Assembly (NCBI GenBank): GCA_004194705.1
Contig: SADC01000443.1
Span: 54,059 to 118,058 of the forward strand
DNA length: 64,000 nucleotides
Origin: Ditylenchus dipsaci
Taxonomy: Eukaryota > Nematoda > Chromadorea > Rhabditida > Anguinidae
Reading direction: 5' to 3'
The notes below the pieces were generated by a model. That model was given only the letters and a program-made list of their open reading frames with translations, was not told the origin of the DNA and made no database searches. Both the position numbers and the translations under genes were made by a program. Below, piece by piece: positions 10,948-23,099 of this stretch; the first letter of the stretch is position 1; each line of letters begins with the position of its first letter.

Positions 10948-12874
10948 ATAAGGTTTCGAACTGGTTGTAGACCTTTTTTTGGACTAAAAAGGTCCCGCCA
11001 TATTTGAATTAGCCTTTAGACCTAGGTAGACCAGGCATGAATCTTGGCGCTAATTCGAATTTTTTTAAATTCTAAACAACATTATTACTGTTTTTCGGCT
11101 CTTGAGAAGTGAAAAAGTGGCACCTGGTGACCAACTAACTTCAAACAATTATTACTCGGCTCCTACAGTACCATTTTAAAATAGGTTAACCGTTTTGAGT
11201 TCTCCGGAGTTCAGGCTACAAGTTAGGAAAAAATAAAAATTTAATGTTTCCGTCATGGCCAGGCACTGGTCCATTCTCACAGATTGTGTCTTTTAAGACT
11301 GATTTAATTGTCTCTAATTTGATCCACGCTTGCAGTGGAGTACGCAGGAATTTCTGACATAGGTGTGTCAGAAAGAGCGGCGCGGCCACGGCCAACAGCT
11401 CGTTTATTGGAAAAAGGGGGAATGGAGGGGATATTTGATCCCACTCCCTTTGGACCCGCAGGGAAATGCCTTAACTAGTAGACCACCAAACCCAGACTGG
11501 GAAAGTGAAGAAATTTGCAGACATCACTTGCGTCGAAGACGCAACATAGGCACCAGAATTTTTCAGGTCGTTTTGTCTGCACTGTTGAAAAAAAAAGCTG
11601 ACAGAGGAGGCATGCGCCCGGTTAGATGGTAACCAGGACTCACAATCTGAATCTGGTCAAACCAGTAAATGCTAACTTTTGGCCTCGATTTGCAAGTGGA
11701 AGAGACCAGTGCTCAAACGCAGAAAAAAATGTCCCGATTTTAAAATTTCGATTTTCACATTTCGGGAGGTTTTCAGTTTGGTATTCTATTCAGGACACGA
11801 TTTTACTATTTTTTTATATATTTCAAAATAATAGGTCTGATTATCAGACCTATTTCAGGTCCTTAATCGGAACATTTTGGGTCCGGTTAAAAATCGGATC
11901 ATTATGCATTTGGGCACAGGTCTTTTGGGAGACAAACTAACTTTTTATTTTTTTATTTTTAATCTTCTAACTTTTCTTCTATTCATTCTATTTATCTGTT
12001 TATGAATTCTGTTCATGTATTGTGTCAATTAACAGTCATTCTGGACATTCTCAGTTGTATTTTTTAAAAATTTTCAGTAAAGACAGTTGGTAACTTTAGT
12101 ACAATATTAAAAGTCTGGATTTCACAAGCATTGTAAAGTCAACTTGGATATTCACGTTTAAAATCTTCACAAATTGGCAGAAATGCCAATAAAATAAATG
12201 AAATATTTAAAAATTTTGTTCGTTCTAAAATTTTACTGAAGTCTAATATCTGTACTATTTTTACTGTGTTTTGGAAAAATCTGACGAGGGACCCTCCCGG
12301 GGTGTCATTCTGAGGACCCTATCGCGGTAACTTTTGTATTGCATATTCTTGTAGAGCACCTATGACTTCCTAGAGAAACTCTCCCCATGAGGCGATATTA
12401 CCGCAAAGTGGTACAACGATCAAATCGAAGTTATGGAATGACCATGATACGGGTAGCATGGTTTTTGTTGGAGTTTCATTCAATGTCTTTTGCTCACAAA
12501 ATTTTTATTTTTGAGTTGTGTGCATTTAGTACTTGAAACGACCGCTAGAATCTAGCAAACATTTTGGTAGCAAAAAAACTTAAAGTTTATACGAAAAAAT
12601 TCAGAAATAAGCTAAATCAAGTCGCATGACAGAGTCTTACAGAGATAAGATCACGTAAAACGCTGTTATGTGACTTGGTTATACTGGTCTTGAATTTTTT
12701 TTATTTGAACTTGTAAATTTGGCACAACGGAACCTTTGCCCTACCACTCCGAAAAATAAAAATACCTCCACAGTATAAACATTTTTGTCAAAATTTAGTC
12801 AAGATATTTATTTTTGACTCCCAAATATTTTTATTTTTGACTTCGACTTTTTAGGGGTTTACTAAAGGGCGGGG
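10948..12874. other. Region between divergent F-box genes A and B
   Basis: No gene is supported. An 89-codon open stretch at 11363-11632 has no recognised domain. The rest is AT-rich. At 12843-12890 a GGGGTTTACTAAAGGGCGGG stretch recurs, complemented, near 46720 beyond the other end of the palindrome. Confidence 0.45.
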
Positions 12875-13013
12875 GTTCGATTGGGCGGATCAGAATTCCA
12901 GTCCGATGGGCTTAATCGCTCAGAATTCACGGTTCATGACGGTTTCGAGTGGTTCAGCGCGGAATTCTGAGCGATTAAGTCCATCGGACTGGAATTCTGA
13001 TCCGCCCAATTGA
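12875..13013. repeat. Perfect-stem hairpin at the palindrome border
   Basis: TTGGGCGGATCAGAATTCCA at about 12880 is repeated in inverted orientation ending at about 13010. The arms are about 45-50 bp around a 30-bp loop, and the stem includes AGTCCGATGG and TTAATCGCTCAGAATTC. It sits just outside the outer left end of the large palindrome. Confidence 0.75.
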
Positions 13014-13264
13014 ATTTTCGCAAAAAGTTAAACCCCCCCAATTTAGTAACCCACCAAAAACCAACTTTCAGGGGCTTCTGGGCTAGAAGCCGAAAATCGA
13101 ACACTCTCAATGTTAACATTTTCAATTAGCCCGAATTTTTTGACTGATGTGTGTTGTTGTTGTTAATTATTTTTCTTGTCCTCATTACTTCAATGGTTAT
13201 GCATTGAAATTATTTGCAGACTTACCAGCAATATTACATACATAATTCTTACAAGTCTTCTAAA

Positions 13265-14815
13265 ATGATTGCTGCCGAAACTTATTTCGACATTGTTGGA
13301 TTCATGGATCTAGCTGAGTGCCACAATTTGATCACCCTTTCTGCTACGATGAACACCATATTCAATCATCAAATAATACTTGTAGCAGAAAAGCGCTGGC
13401 TTTGGCTGCAATATAATTTGGAAAAAGTTGGTTTTGTTGTAGCTTTCCACGTTGACCTATTCAATATAACGGCTATTTTACCCCTAAAATATATCTATCC
13501 TAGATGAATTCTTCCTGCAAGACGTATTTCGAGATTTTCGGAAAATCTGTAAACAAAGTGCGCCACTTCGGAAGCAGCGATCAAGTCAAGCAGGCTAATA
13601 TTCAGTGGGGATTTCTGGTTGAAGAGTGCACTGCCTGCCTCAATGTCTTAGAATGCTTCGATCAGAAACTTAAGTCTGAGATAAAACGTAGTTCAATGCT
13701 GCTCGGTAATGGATATTGATTTTAAATCTTAACGTTAGCCCGTTTGCAGAACAAAAGTTCCCTGGTTCTACTCAAAACTTCGGATGGGCGTTTGGACCGA
13801 ATCGTAAGCAGTACTTTTTTTCAGTCCAAACTAATCGATCAAGCTTCAGTCACAGAATTGTCTTTGGATATGAAGTATGAACTGCTAGAAAAGATAGTTG
13901 ACAACTCTACTTGCATGGCTTAGAGGATGATGGTGATCTGGCGGAGAGTCGTTTGCTCAACTGCCAAACTTCTATGGCCGCTGTGAAAACTACTCTCAAT
14001 TGCATGCAGAATTCTGTGAAGACAGAGCTCAAACACATTTGCTCATTGGGTACTAATTTGTATGTACCATGTTCTTAATAATTTCTTTCATTGTTAAAGG
14101 TATTTCTGAGTCTAACAGTTCTGGCTCCAAAGTCAAAATGGTGGGATATCTGTGTTTTAGCAAACATATTTCTTCTGTTTAGATGAAGAAGTTCGTTTAT
14201 CTCAGGTCGCTATCAGTGTCCCGACCGCCTCAGATGTGCAAAGTACCAAGGCAGCAATGGTTTTGAGAAAACCATGACGACAATGCAATTTGAAAAAGAA
14301 TGTTGCCAGAAAGTTATCGATATTAATCTAAAAAGCTGGAAGCTGAGCTGCAACGCACTAAGTTACTGATTGGTACTGAATGCGAATTTTTTTCGTTTTT
14401 CAGTTTTATGTAATTTTTTTCAGAAATGAAGGATGCAGATGCTCTCCGAGAATTAGAATTCAAGTTTGGCTGGAAAGGTAATCAACAGCTTTTTCACCTG
14501 TACTGAGTAGTCAAATTTTAGTTGAAGAAATGACCTCTGACGAGAAGTTTGAAATGCTATCGGAAATTGTTGGCGTTCTCAACAGAAATGGATTGAATAA
14601 GGACAGTAAATTGGCCAAAGATCGTTTGTGCGATTCGGAGACAACAATAGCTTGCGTTAAAGCGATCCTAAGCTCCATCAAGGCCTGTGTTAAGACTGAG
14701 GAGGAGCATGCGATTGGTATTGCGTTTCTGTTTCATTTTGATTAGTTCTTGATTTTCTTCAGTACCTATTGCTTCGTGCAGTTCTAGTGTCCAGCCAACT
14801 TATCAGATCAATTAG
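13265..14815 (+). CDS. F-box-like protein B, paralogue of A, inverted twin of C
   Basis: It has the same nine-exon layout as gene A: 13265-13438, 13504-13705, 13750-13803, 13850-14049, 14100-14140, 14183-14372, 14424-14477, 14522-14716 and 14763-14815 (TAG). The F-box segment is identical in protein to gene A, whereas exons 2-9 follow gene C (MNSSCKTYFEIFGKSVNKVR against MDSSCKMNFEIFGQTVNKVR in A). The duplicated modules are present (KYELLEKI... and KFEMLSEIVGVLNRNGLNKD). One-base losses in exons 4, 5 and 6 relative to C break the frame, and some are bases that C retains, so sequence error is likely. AATAAA at 14905-14910 is the probable poly(A) signal. The A-like 5' end on a C-like body suggests gene conversion. 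Confidence 0.75.
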
Positions 14816-15119
14816 CAAAGAGCAAAGCTACTATAGTCTTCCATATTCCGCATCACATATTCTATTGAACCTTATGAACACTGTTGCAAGCCATTCACTT
14901 CATCAATAAAGATATTTTTATTGTCTGGGGTACCGTTGTATTGTGACATTTTATTGCGACCCGCTTTTTTGTGAAAGCTTTGCAGCCAATGAAAAACCAT
15001 TGTGTGCCGTTGAAATGTTCGAATGTTGTGAAATTTAATGGAAATCCACTGGTTCATTAGTGGAATAAAAAGAAGCTAGTGAAAATCTACCAGTTTTTCA
15101 TTGGATTCAAAAGCATCTG

Positions 15120-15420
15120 GCAGTCGGACGCAGATAAAATTTCGCCGCGCCCAAAATTTTGTTGCATATAGTCATTCGTCCATAACAGATATTTTGACCT
15201 GTTAAAGGGCCATTGCCACCTGTTTTGAATTGTCCCCGCCAATTCAAATTTATCGCCTAATCATTGAACTTCTGTACGGATTTTTCAGCTCGATTTCTAA
15301 CAAACAAGGCCTAGAATTTAATTTTAGGTCTAGTTGTGTTATAAACAAGTTGAAAATCCGTACAGAAGCTCAATGATCAGGAAATTTTTTGAATTGGCGG
15401 GGGACAACCGTTGTCGGGGA
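15120..15420. repeat. Foldback repeat with TGTACGGATTTTTCA
   Basis: AATTCAAATTTATCGCCTAATCATTGAACTTCTGTACGG is followed by its inverted copy CCGTACAGAAGCTCAATGATC. The outer parts mention CGGGGACAACCGTTGTCGGG. A related fragment is at 63050-63180. Mirrored at 43530-43760. Confidence 0.5.
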
Positions 15421-15449
15421 CGGCGATGGCCTTTTAACCATGGTTCTCA

Positions 15450-15950
15450 AAACCTACAAATTTGTAGAGACCTAAAAGACCTACAAAATACCTACAAAAT
15501 TTTCCTATCTTCTTTTGTTTTTTATCTGTACTTTTACCGAAAGTTTTTTCATAGTAAAAAGTAAAGTTGTGCAGAAGCTTCAGCGCTACATCTTTACTTT
15601 TTACCGCAAAAAAGTTTTTGGTAAAAGTACAGATAAAAAGACAAAAGAAGATACCGTATTTCCTCTAATAAGCGCCCCGGCCTCGACTTTGAGGTCTGGA
15701 TCTCAGTTTAGAAGCAATATTTTGCAAAGCTGTTTCATACGTTTTCTTAACTGCCACGAGCTCGACCGATTCCACTTTTTGGATTTTAATTGAGCACTCA
15801 AAAATCTCGAAATCGAATTCCAAATTTTCCGATTTTTGGGATCCAAAAAATAAGCGCCCCGGGGCGCTTATTAGAGGAAAATACGGTAAGAAAATTTTGT
15901 AGGTATTTTGGAGGTCTTGTAGGTCTCTACAAATTTGTAAATTTTGAGAA
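15450..15950. mobile_element. Foldback element with a nested ACCGTATTTT MITE
   Basis: CCTACAAATTTGTAGAGACC at the left is inverted at the right (GGTCTCTACAAATTTGTA). The inner stems contain TATCTGTACTTTTACCG. An ACCGTATTTCCTCTAATAAG MITE (15653-15887) sits inside the right half, so it inserted later. Mirrored at 43010-43510. Confidence 0.65.
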
Positions 15951-16137
15951 GCATGCTGTTAACCATTTTCTTGAATTCACACAACTGAATCGGCATGAGC
16001 TAGCATGTATCGCTTTTTGTGTGCTCAATATTGATTTTTTTTAAGTCACATTCATTTATTCATTCATCCTCGCAATGATATGAAGATTTTTGAACGTTGA
16101 CTAGGCTATGAAATCACACATCTAATCGAAATGCATA

Positions 16138-16206
16138 CAGTCAACCCTCGATTTTACGTCATCCTAAGGCGATCCCCAGGGGTAACGTCAAATCTAGGGT
16201 TGAATG
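16138..16206. mobile_element. Miniature pogo-like element (69 bp)
   Basis: The ends are CAGTCAACCCTCGATTTTAC and the complement of CATTCAACCCTAGATTTGAC, flanked by TA. Mirrored at 42517-42586. It is almost only inverted repeat. Confidence 0.6.
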
Positions 16207-18386
16207 TATCCACTTACCGTATATTCTCTATCAAAGGCCAAGGGCCTTTATTTTTCAAAATACCATACAAAACTTTATTTCACTATTATAAAACCATCTT
16301 CAGCATGCTTGAATCAGTCCAAAAAACAGGTTTTGGAACATGAAAATCGTAAAAAAAGTTTTTGATCCAAGTGGACGACCACTTGGTTTGGTTTGGTTCA
16401 GACTAAAAAATTCAAATTCCCGCGAAATTTTGAGTGAAAGTAAGAGTGAAGTAAGACTGAGAGGCAACTTTTCCTTGTGGGCACACACTTAGAGTGAGAG
16501 TGAAAGTCAGAATGAGAGTGAGAGTGAAGGGAAAATCCGATAATTGAATACGAGGCTTTACTGAAATAAGTCTAATTACTCTCTTCATCAGGTTGCTGTC
16601 CACGATTTCCTAAGTTCGCTTTAAGTTTAGTTTATGTTGCCGGTGCCGATTTTCCGGTGCGAGTTTTCCGGTGCCGAGTTTTCTGGTGCCGAGTTTCGGT
16701 GCCGAGTTTTCCCAACTCCTTATTTTTCAACCCCACTCGGATGGGGGGAGGGTCTTTATTAGAGAGGGGGCCTTTATTTTCCAACTAAAATGAGCGTTTA
16801 ATTTTTTTTGTGTTTTTAAAAAAAATTTCTGGAGTCCCAAACAAAAACAACTTTCCTTTTTTTTTTTCTAATTTTCAGACTGTTCTCTGTTGTGCCATTC
16901 CTTGTGGCATTGGTGCGTTTCGTAACTTTTGGTAATGCGGGAATTCAAATATTTTTTCGTTTTTGCTGTTTATCACAGAATTTTTAATTTTTTTCTAACT
17001 TAGGTTTAGCTTAGGCTAAGGGTAGGCCAGCGCATGTTAGCCGGGACTAAAAAATGTCTTACATAATGCAGAATAAGCGAAAATGAAAAAAATATTTGAA
17101 TTCCCGCATTACCCAAAAGTTACGAACGCCTACGCACCATTCCTTGTCACGCCGTTTTTTTCGTTGCACCCGCTTTAGTTTTTAATTTTTATTTCTGCTT
17201 CTGCAATTTGATGACTAAAAAAGTTTTGATCCGACTGGACGACCACTTGGTTTGGTTAGTACATACCGTAGTTCCTCTAATAAAAACATTGGGGATTATA
17301 TTTTCAGGATAGCTTCTACAGGGGGGCTTGTATATTTTGGATGGCTTCTAAGGGATGCTTAAATTAGAGGGGGTCTTATGATAGGAGGGGATTTTATCCG
17401 AGGAAATACGATATGACGTCCAGCAAAACTGCAGTTGCTTTCTGGAAAAATGGGCGCTACTGTAATATACCCCCCTCCCCAAAAAAAAAAACGCTACTGT
17501 AATATACCACCCCACCCAAAAAATCGACCTACTGTCATATCCCCAATAATTTTTTTGCAACTTTTTTCTGAAATCATTTATAATTTAATTCTCTATTAAT
17601 AAGCCATGGCTAATTATTTTTTCAACCCCTCGAAATTCGGCAAAATTGGAGGTCGATTTCGAAATTTCTGGGTGGTCAACCGAAATCTGAAAAGTGGAAT
17701 CGATAGAGCTCGTGAGAGTTAAGAAAATGCATTGAACAGGTTAGCAAAATATTTACTCTGCTATGAGATATAAGTCCTCAAAGTCAAAGGGGGCTAATTA
17801 TTAGAGAGTGGCTTATTAATACAGAAAATACGGTATTAGCTATATGACAGTAGCGTCCTAGTAGTGTTTCTTAGAGAAAAAAGAGTGTTTGAGCATACTT
17901 TCCTTGCAGGACCTACCGCATAAATGAACTCCGGTATGCATTTTTCATTTAAATTGCGTTTTCGAGTGATTTGTGTCTAAGGTATGTGTGTGTGCGCATC
18001 TCAACTCCAAGCCCCAAGCCTTCATATACCCCCCCCCCCCCCCCAAATCGACTTTTTTAGGAGTGTCCAAAAACCTATAATAATTTTGCCATAATAGGAC
18101 CGAAAAAGCAATTTTAAAGGGATCATGGGCTGTATTGGAAGGGGAAGGAACAAAACAGGGGCCAATTTTTTGCAAAATAAAGGCTGATTGTTTTTTACAC
18201 ATTAAAACTTTTACTTGTTAAAATTCTTATTTACAGTTTGAAAGTTTGTATTATTACATAATTTCGGCTGTAGAAAATTTAAATGGAGATATAATCAAGA
18301 AAAGCATCAAACACATGCAAATTTTCAGCAGTACAATTCAATTTAAATCCAGACTCACAAACATATCCGTATGATTCACAGAGGTT
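16207..18386. other. Repeat-rich stretch, no gene
   Basis: It contains a truncated copy of the AAGTGGACGACCACTTGG foldback family (16290-16420), a CGGTGCCGAGTTTTC tandem repeat (16635-16710), inverted GTAATGCGGGAATTCAAATA blocks (16925 and 17100), and ACCGTA-family elements at about 17267-17413 and 17580-17835. Relative to the right arm about 1.4 kb is missing near 16250. Confidence 0.55.
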
Positions 18387-18659
18387 CTAAACATATATTT
18401 CATTTTGTGTTAAAATGTGCATGGATTTCCTCCTGCTTATTTGTATGGATTCCAAACTGAGTATTATCTGGCAAAGTAATATAAGTAAGGTCTCTTTGTG
18501 TTTGACCATGTTATGTGAAGTTAGATAATAGTCATAATTATTTGCCAAATGGTTCTTCAAAAGTTTATGAGCTGGCCACTCATCCGAAACCAAAACTGTA
18601 TTCTCGTCCACACAAGCCATTACAAAATTATCATTGGTCTCGGCGGTTCTATCCTCCAT
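18387..18659 (-). pseudogene. Possible transposase fragment (weak IS1595-like resemblance)
   Basis: An open stretch reads ENTVLVSDEWPAHKLLKNHL and then NMVKHKE. The VSDEW plus a downstream V-x-H recalls the second catalytic Asp region of IS1595/ISXO2 transposases, but the first Asp region and the conserved C-terminal Asn/Glu segment are not seen. Mirrored at 38802-39076. The resemblance may be chance. Confidence 0.3.
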
Positions 18660-18754
18660 AAGCAGAGCACAACATCTACCTCGGTTACCTCAATTATCTT
18701 GGTGCAGTCTTATGTTTAAATTACACCCTTCCCATGCAGGACAGCGGCAAAAAT

Positions 18755-18900
18755 GAACTCATATAAAAAGGACACTTGTTCCCGGCCTGTGTAAAATGAC
18801 CGTTTGTTCCCGGTGACCGTTTGTTCCCGATGATCGACTGTTCCCGGCTCGTATAAAAAGGACATTTGTTCCCGGTTCATATAGAAAGTACGGGTTTGGT
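18755..18900. repeat. TTTGTTCCCGG repeat block
   Basis: At least five copies of a unit containing TTTGTTCCCGG, some with TATAAAAAGGACA, occur in a row. Mirrored at about 38575-38705. Confidence 0.6.
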
Positions 18901-18926
18901 AAGTCGACCTTATCTTATATTAGGTA

Positions 18927-19216
18927 CAGTCAAACCTCTATATATAACGGCACCTCTATATAGCGGCACCCTCTATATAACACCCCAAAATAAGACCAAT
19001 TTGGTTGGGTTAGACTAAAATTTAGTCAAAGTAAACCTTCTATATAACGGCACCTCTATATAACGGCACCCTCTATATAACGGCACCCAAACTAAGACCA
19101 ATTTGGTTGGGTTAGACTAAAATTTAGTCAAAGTAAACCTTCTATATAACGGCACCTTCTATATAACGGCACTTTTTTGCGGTCCCTAGGGGTGCCGTTA
19201 TATAGAGGTTTGACTG
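18927..19216. mobile_element. pogo/Tigger-like MITE
   Basis: The ends are CAGTCAAACCTCTATATATA and the complementary TATATAGAGGTTTGACTG, TA-flanked. The interior repeats TATATAACGGCACC and contains two copies of a block with CCAATTTGGTTGGGTTAGAC. Mirrored at 38252-38536. Confidence 0.75.
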
Positions 19217-19344
19217 TAATGTAATGTAATGTATTTTTATTATATAATTTAACCTCAGTTATACTGGATGACCACTTGGAAGACCACTTGGTTTTGCTGT
19301 ACCCAGGTTGGGAAACTCAGGTAGTGTAGTGGCGCCCGGGCACA

Positions 19345-21195
19345 GTGTTTCAAAATTCGAATTGGCTCAAATTGAATTCCACCCTCAAAAGTCTGAATTT
19401 CGACCTCTAATTATTTTTTTTCACCCTCTTATTCAAATTTCGATCAAAATACTGAATTTCGCCCTCTAATTTCTGAATTTCACCCTCTAATTTCTAAATT
19501 TCGTCAGCTAATTAGTTTTTTTTATTTCTCATGTTGTTTTTTCTTCTTTCAGATGCAATCACAAGCTATTCAAGTAAGAAGCGAGGACTAGCTCGCAAAT
19601 GGACAACAGTGTTGGTGTGCAAGAGCAAGGAAGATGCTGATCAATGGCTGACCGAAACAAAGAGCTTTGGATATAGTAAGTGATTGAGGTTGAATTGAGA
19701 TGTATCGGATACCTGCCTTTTAGCCATTACAGCAGTGAAACCTTTAAGTATGCCAACCAATCTTCTACTGTGATCATTCCAAGAAAAATCGCCCAGGAAA
19801 TTTTCAGTGCGAAGCAAATATGCGAATTCGTTACGGAAAAGATCTCTCTGCGCCATCCCTGGCATTGATTCAAACAACAGGTGTGCACGATCACAAAAGC
19901 TTGAAGGACAATGGATTGAGCAGTCCCATCAAGAACAGCATCAATGAAAAGGATGAACCATGCAGAGGAATGACTGCCAGGATGATTCAGCAAAAACTTC
20001 AGGTAATTCAGTCAAGTCATCAGTTAAATGAAATCACTATTTTCAGACTGAACCGTGTGTTTCCGGCTTCAGTTACCCACAATCAAGCAAATACAGAATC
20101 AGAAAAGTTGGTAAAGCTCTGGTTGAGCAATATATGCGGGATCGGAGCATGGATCCACAAAGAAAGGTACCTTTTTGGTAATTGTACTTCATACTTTTAT
20201 CATATACTTCAGGAGCCGCTACGGGTGCCAACTGTTCCAGAAGCCTCAATTGCAACATCCGCAAATCTATGGAGAGTCTTAAGAAAGAAAAGCGACCTTC
20301 TCTGTATTTCCAATATGCAAATGAATATATCTGGTTAATTGGTGCTAGCAGCTACAAAGGGAACGCTGAGGGTTTTAAAAAAGCTCTGGTAAGAATTAAA
20401 AGGAGCAACGCGTTCAGAAAACAGAGGGTTTGTCTACACCAATTGGCTCAATACAAGATGTTGCGTTCGTCATTCTAGACAATGAAGAAGTCATCTTGCT
20501 TTGAAGGCTATATATCCTGCACGTGTCCAATTGGAATCAAAGACGAAGTTTGCAAGCACTCTCTAATGATAATAGAGTCTGAAAACCTTATTGATCCTTT
20601 GCCGCAGCCACTGGAGGAAAGACAAAAGAGAGGACGAAAGCGAAAAGTAGGACATGCATTAGAGAGAACATGATTTATCAAGGTTGTTGTTATTTCTGCT
20701 GTTGTTATGTTTTTATTGCTGTTTATAGCTGTTTCTGCTCAAAAGGCATGAATAAATGGAGGATGCAGTCTAGGCTAAGATTTTGAATTCACATACAGGG
20801 ATGGGCACGGCCAGTATCGGAGCCGGGCTATCTGGAAAAAATATTATCAAAAATTAAGTTTCTTTGAAATTAACTACAAACTTCTGAAATTCAGTAATTT
20901 ACTGATGAAATTCAATATTTTTTTGTAAAAATTTGAACCACTGATTCGGTCGTCGCTTTTATGCCTCTTTGACCTCAGATCGTACATAGAGGAAGGAAAT
21001 ATAACTTCATAAACAAAAAATCAGCGAACAAATGATTAGCTGACGAAATTTAGAAATTAGAGGGTGAAATTCAGAATTAGAGGGCGAAATTAGTATTTTG
21101 ACCGAAATTTGAATTAGAGGGTGAAAAAAAATATTAGAGGGCGAAATTCAGACTTTAGAGGGTGCATTTCAGTTACAGCCAATTCGAATTTTAGT
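19345..21195. mobile_element. MULE-like element with tandem-repeat termini (left-arm copy)
   Basis: The termini are inverted repeats of about 170-190 bp. The left side runs AAAATTCGAATTGGCTC, then repeated CTGAATTTCGCCCTCTAATT-type units, to TTTCGTCAGCTAATTA. The right side at 21036-21195 is the complement. Between them lies the ORF with zinc-binding and SWIM regions. The exact outer ends and target duplication are not resolved; both sides contain GGCGCC near the edge. Confidence 0.6.
19553..20673 (+). CDS. MULE-derived protein with N-terminal zinc region and C-terminal SWIM finger; no DDE domain seen
   Basis: Exon 1 (19553-19674) begins MQSQAIQV and includes RKWTTVLVCKSKEDADQWL. The next exon has a Cys/His zinc-ligand pattern of the kind found at the N terminus of MULE transposases: FYCDHSKKN, QCEANMRI, then TTGVHDHK. 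A basic middle follows (YFQYANEYIWLIGASSYKGN). The last part, ISCTCPIGIKDEVCKHSLMI, is a SWIM zinc finger (CxC...CxH), and the end is KRGRKRKVGHALERT-TGA. The catalytic DDE domain that normally separates these two regions is absent in about 330 residues. Several one-base breaks occur; the inverted copy at 36797-37918 repairs some. It may be a non-autonomous element ORF or a retained DNA-binding protein. Confidence 0.6.
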
Positions 21196-21784
21196 ATGTT
21201 AGGAAAATTTGGCGCCAAATAAAAAATGGCAAAATTTTCAAAAATGGTCGATTTCAAACTATTTTTTATTTCGTGTTCCTCATCGAATTTTTTTCTCTTT
21301 TAGCCTTTGCATATTTAAAACCAAATATTCCTTACACTAAGGGCTTTCGAATGAGCCATCACTTGCCATAAGCATGCAAAATTTCAAAGCTATAATTGAT
21401 TTCTGTGAAAATTTCCAAGAAATTTTTTTCATCTAGTTGACTCGATTGAGATTCTAGCACTATTTTTGTCGAGGTTCCCTGAAACGCAACTGGAGGCTTG
21501 ATAGAGGAGTGAATTTGCTGCATTTTGTACCAAGGACGTATACAAAAAATGCAATTTTAGGTGTTTTATGCAAAAGTTAGATGGAAAACGCAAAAACCAC
21601 TATTTTCACTCGAGAAAATGCCAGTTGATGCTGTTAATGGTCTCTCGTTTGTAAAACTCTTGGTTTTGAAAATTCTATTTTGGTTAAAAGATTAGAATAG
21701 ATTCTAACTTTTTTTGTATATAAAGATGCTAAAAAGATACAAAATTTGGAGTTTTCGATACAAATAAATTCGAAATAATTTTAG
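21196..21784. other. 5' flank of the eS4 copy
   Basis: AT-rich, no recognised gene. The site corresponding to the right arm's hAT insertion is empty here (ATGAGCCATCACTTGCC near 21360 reads through without interruption). Confidence 0.6.
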
Positions 21785-22763
21785 ATCTGAAGATGGTTTC
21801 CACCAGAAGGATGTGCGCTAAGTCAAATGGACTGTCTCTCTCCGAAACAAGCAACTGCAGCTTGATGGCGAACAGCGTGCTATCAAAGTGGATGGAAAGG
21901 TGCGAACAGAATTTCGATTTCCTGCCGGTTTCATGGGATGTTCATATTTTCAATTTTCAAAGTCTTATTCAGAAACTATCTTTCAGACGTGATCCGAATT
22001 GTGAAAACTGACGAGATTTTCCGCCTTCTCTACGACATCAAGGGTCGCTTTGCTACTCACAGAATCTCCAAGCAGGAGGGTGCTTTCTAATTGGCTCAGG
22101 CCGTCAAGCAGTCCATTGGTCCCAAGAGTGTGCCATATATCGTGACCCATGATGCTCATACGATCCGTTATCCGGGTCCTCATCTCAAGTGTGTTTCCTA
22201 ATTTCGTTACTTATCAGTATATTCCAATTTAAACTTCTAGGTGGACCATACCGTGGTCATCGAAATTGAGACTGGCAAGATCACCGACTACGTCAAGTTC
22301 GACTCTGGCAACTTGTGCATGATCACTGGCAGACGCAACATGGGAAGAGTTGGAATTGTTGGACATCGCGAGCGCCGTCGGGATCCTTCGACATTGTCCA
22401 CATCAAAGATGCTGCCGGTCACACATTCGTCACTAGGTAAGTAAAATTGGAGTGAGAGTCGGGGCTGTGTTGCCATAAATACCGGCTGAGGTTGGTTGGT
22501 AGCTTAGCTGTGATCAGTTTAATTAAGTGCTTAGGTTAACAAGCTGTTCTTAGGCTGAACAATGTCTTCATCATCGGGAGAGACAGTGCTGCATTGGTTT
22601 CTCTTCCAGCCGACAAGTTATCAAGTTGTCCATTGCTGAGGAGCGTGATAAGCGTCTTGCCAGAAGCAGAAAGGTCTTCGAGAGGTCGAGTCATACTATT
22701 CATTGTCAGATCAAGTGTTTCGTTTGTTGTGATGATCGTCGTCGTAAATTTATGTGCCTTTGA
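21785..22763 (+). pseudogene. RPS4: 40S ribosomal protein eS4, left-arm copy, probably non-functional
   Basis: The exons are 21785-21936, 21987-22189, 22241-22436 and 22554-22763 (TGA), with AATAAA at 22775-22780. Recognisable eS4 segments include [73 protein letters not shown] and [11 protein letters not shown]. The N-terminal exon of eS4 is not found upstream, about eight residues are missing before AIKVDG, and a TAA interrupts exon 2 (GAF-stop-LAQ) where family members usually have Lys. The same TAA is in the right-arm copy, so it predates the duplication. Extra one-base losses here (the CGTC-GGG site near 22380 and GACAAG near 22615) are absent from the right arm. Introns are retained, so this is not a retrocopy. 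Confidence 0.8.
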
Positions 22764-23099
22764 GAAAAGGAATGAATAAAGTTGTTGATCAGTTAATTCA
22801 TTTGCGTGTTTTCTTTGCATTCATCGGTGAGAGTTGCTGTTTATTGGTTAGTCAAGAATATTTATATGTACGGAATGTGTTATATGATGGCGAAGTAAGG
22901 TGCTAAGGTAGTAAATTGCTAAAAAAATTACACGGAAAAGGCAAAAAAAAGAAAGCAATAAATTTTGAAAAGACTCTTTCAAAAATCTTGGCGTTTTGTC
23001 TAAAAATGAACCAAATAGATTTTCGACTTTTGAAACACTGTGCGGGTAGTAATATTTTTGTCTTGCGAAGAACTTTGAAAAATCAAAATGTTTTTCCAT

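Noticed and set aside
22090..22092. TAA in eS4 as evidence of a reassigned stop codon
   Set aside because: F-box genes A, B and C end at TAG and other ORFs end at TAA or TGA; the animal-type genes give no other support for a variant code.
21785..22763. eS4 copy as a processed retrocopy
   Set aside because: Introns with GT-AG boundaries are retained between all exons.
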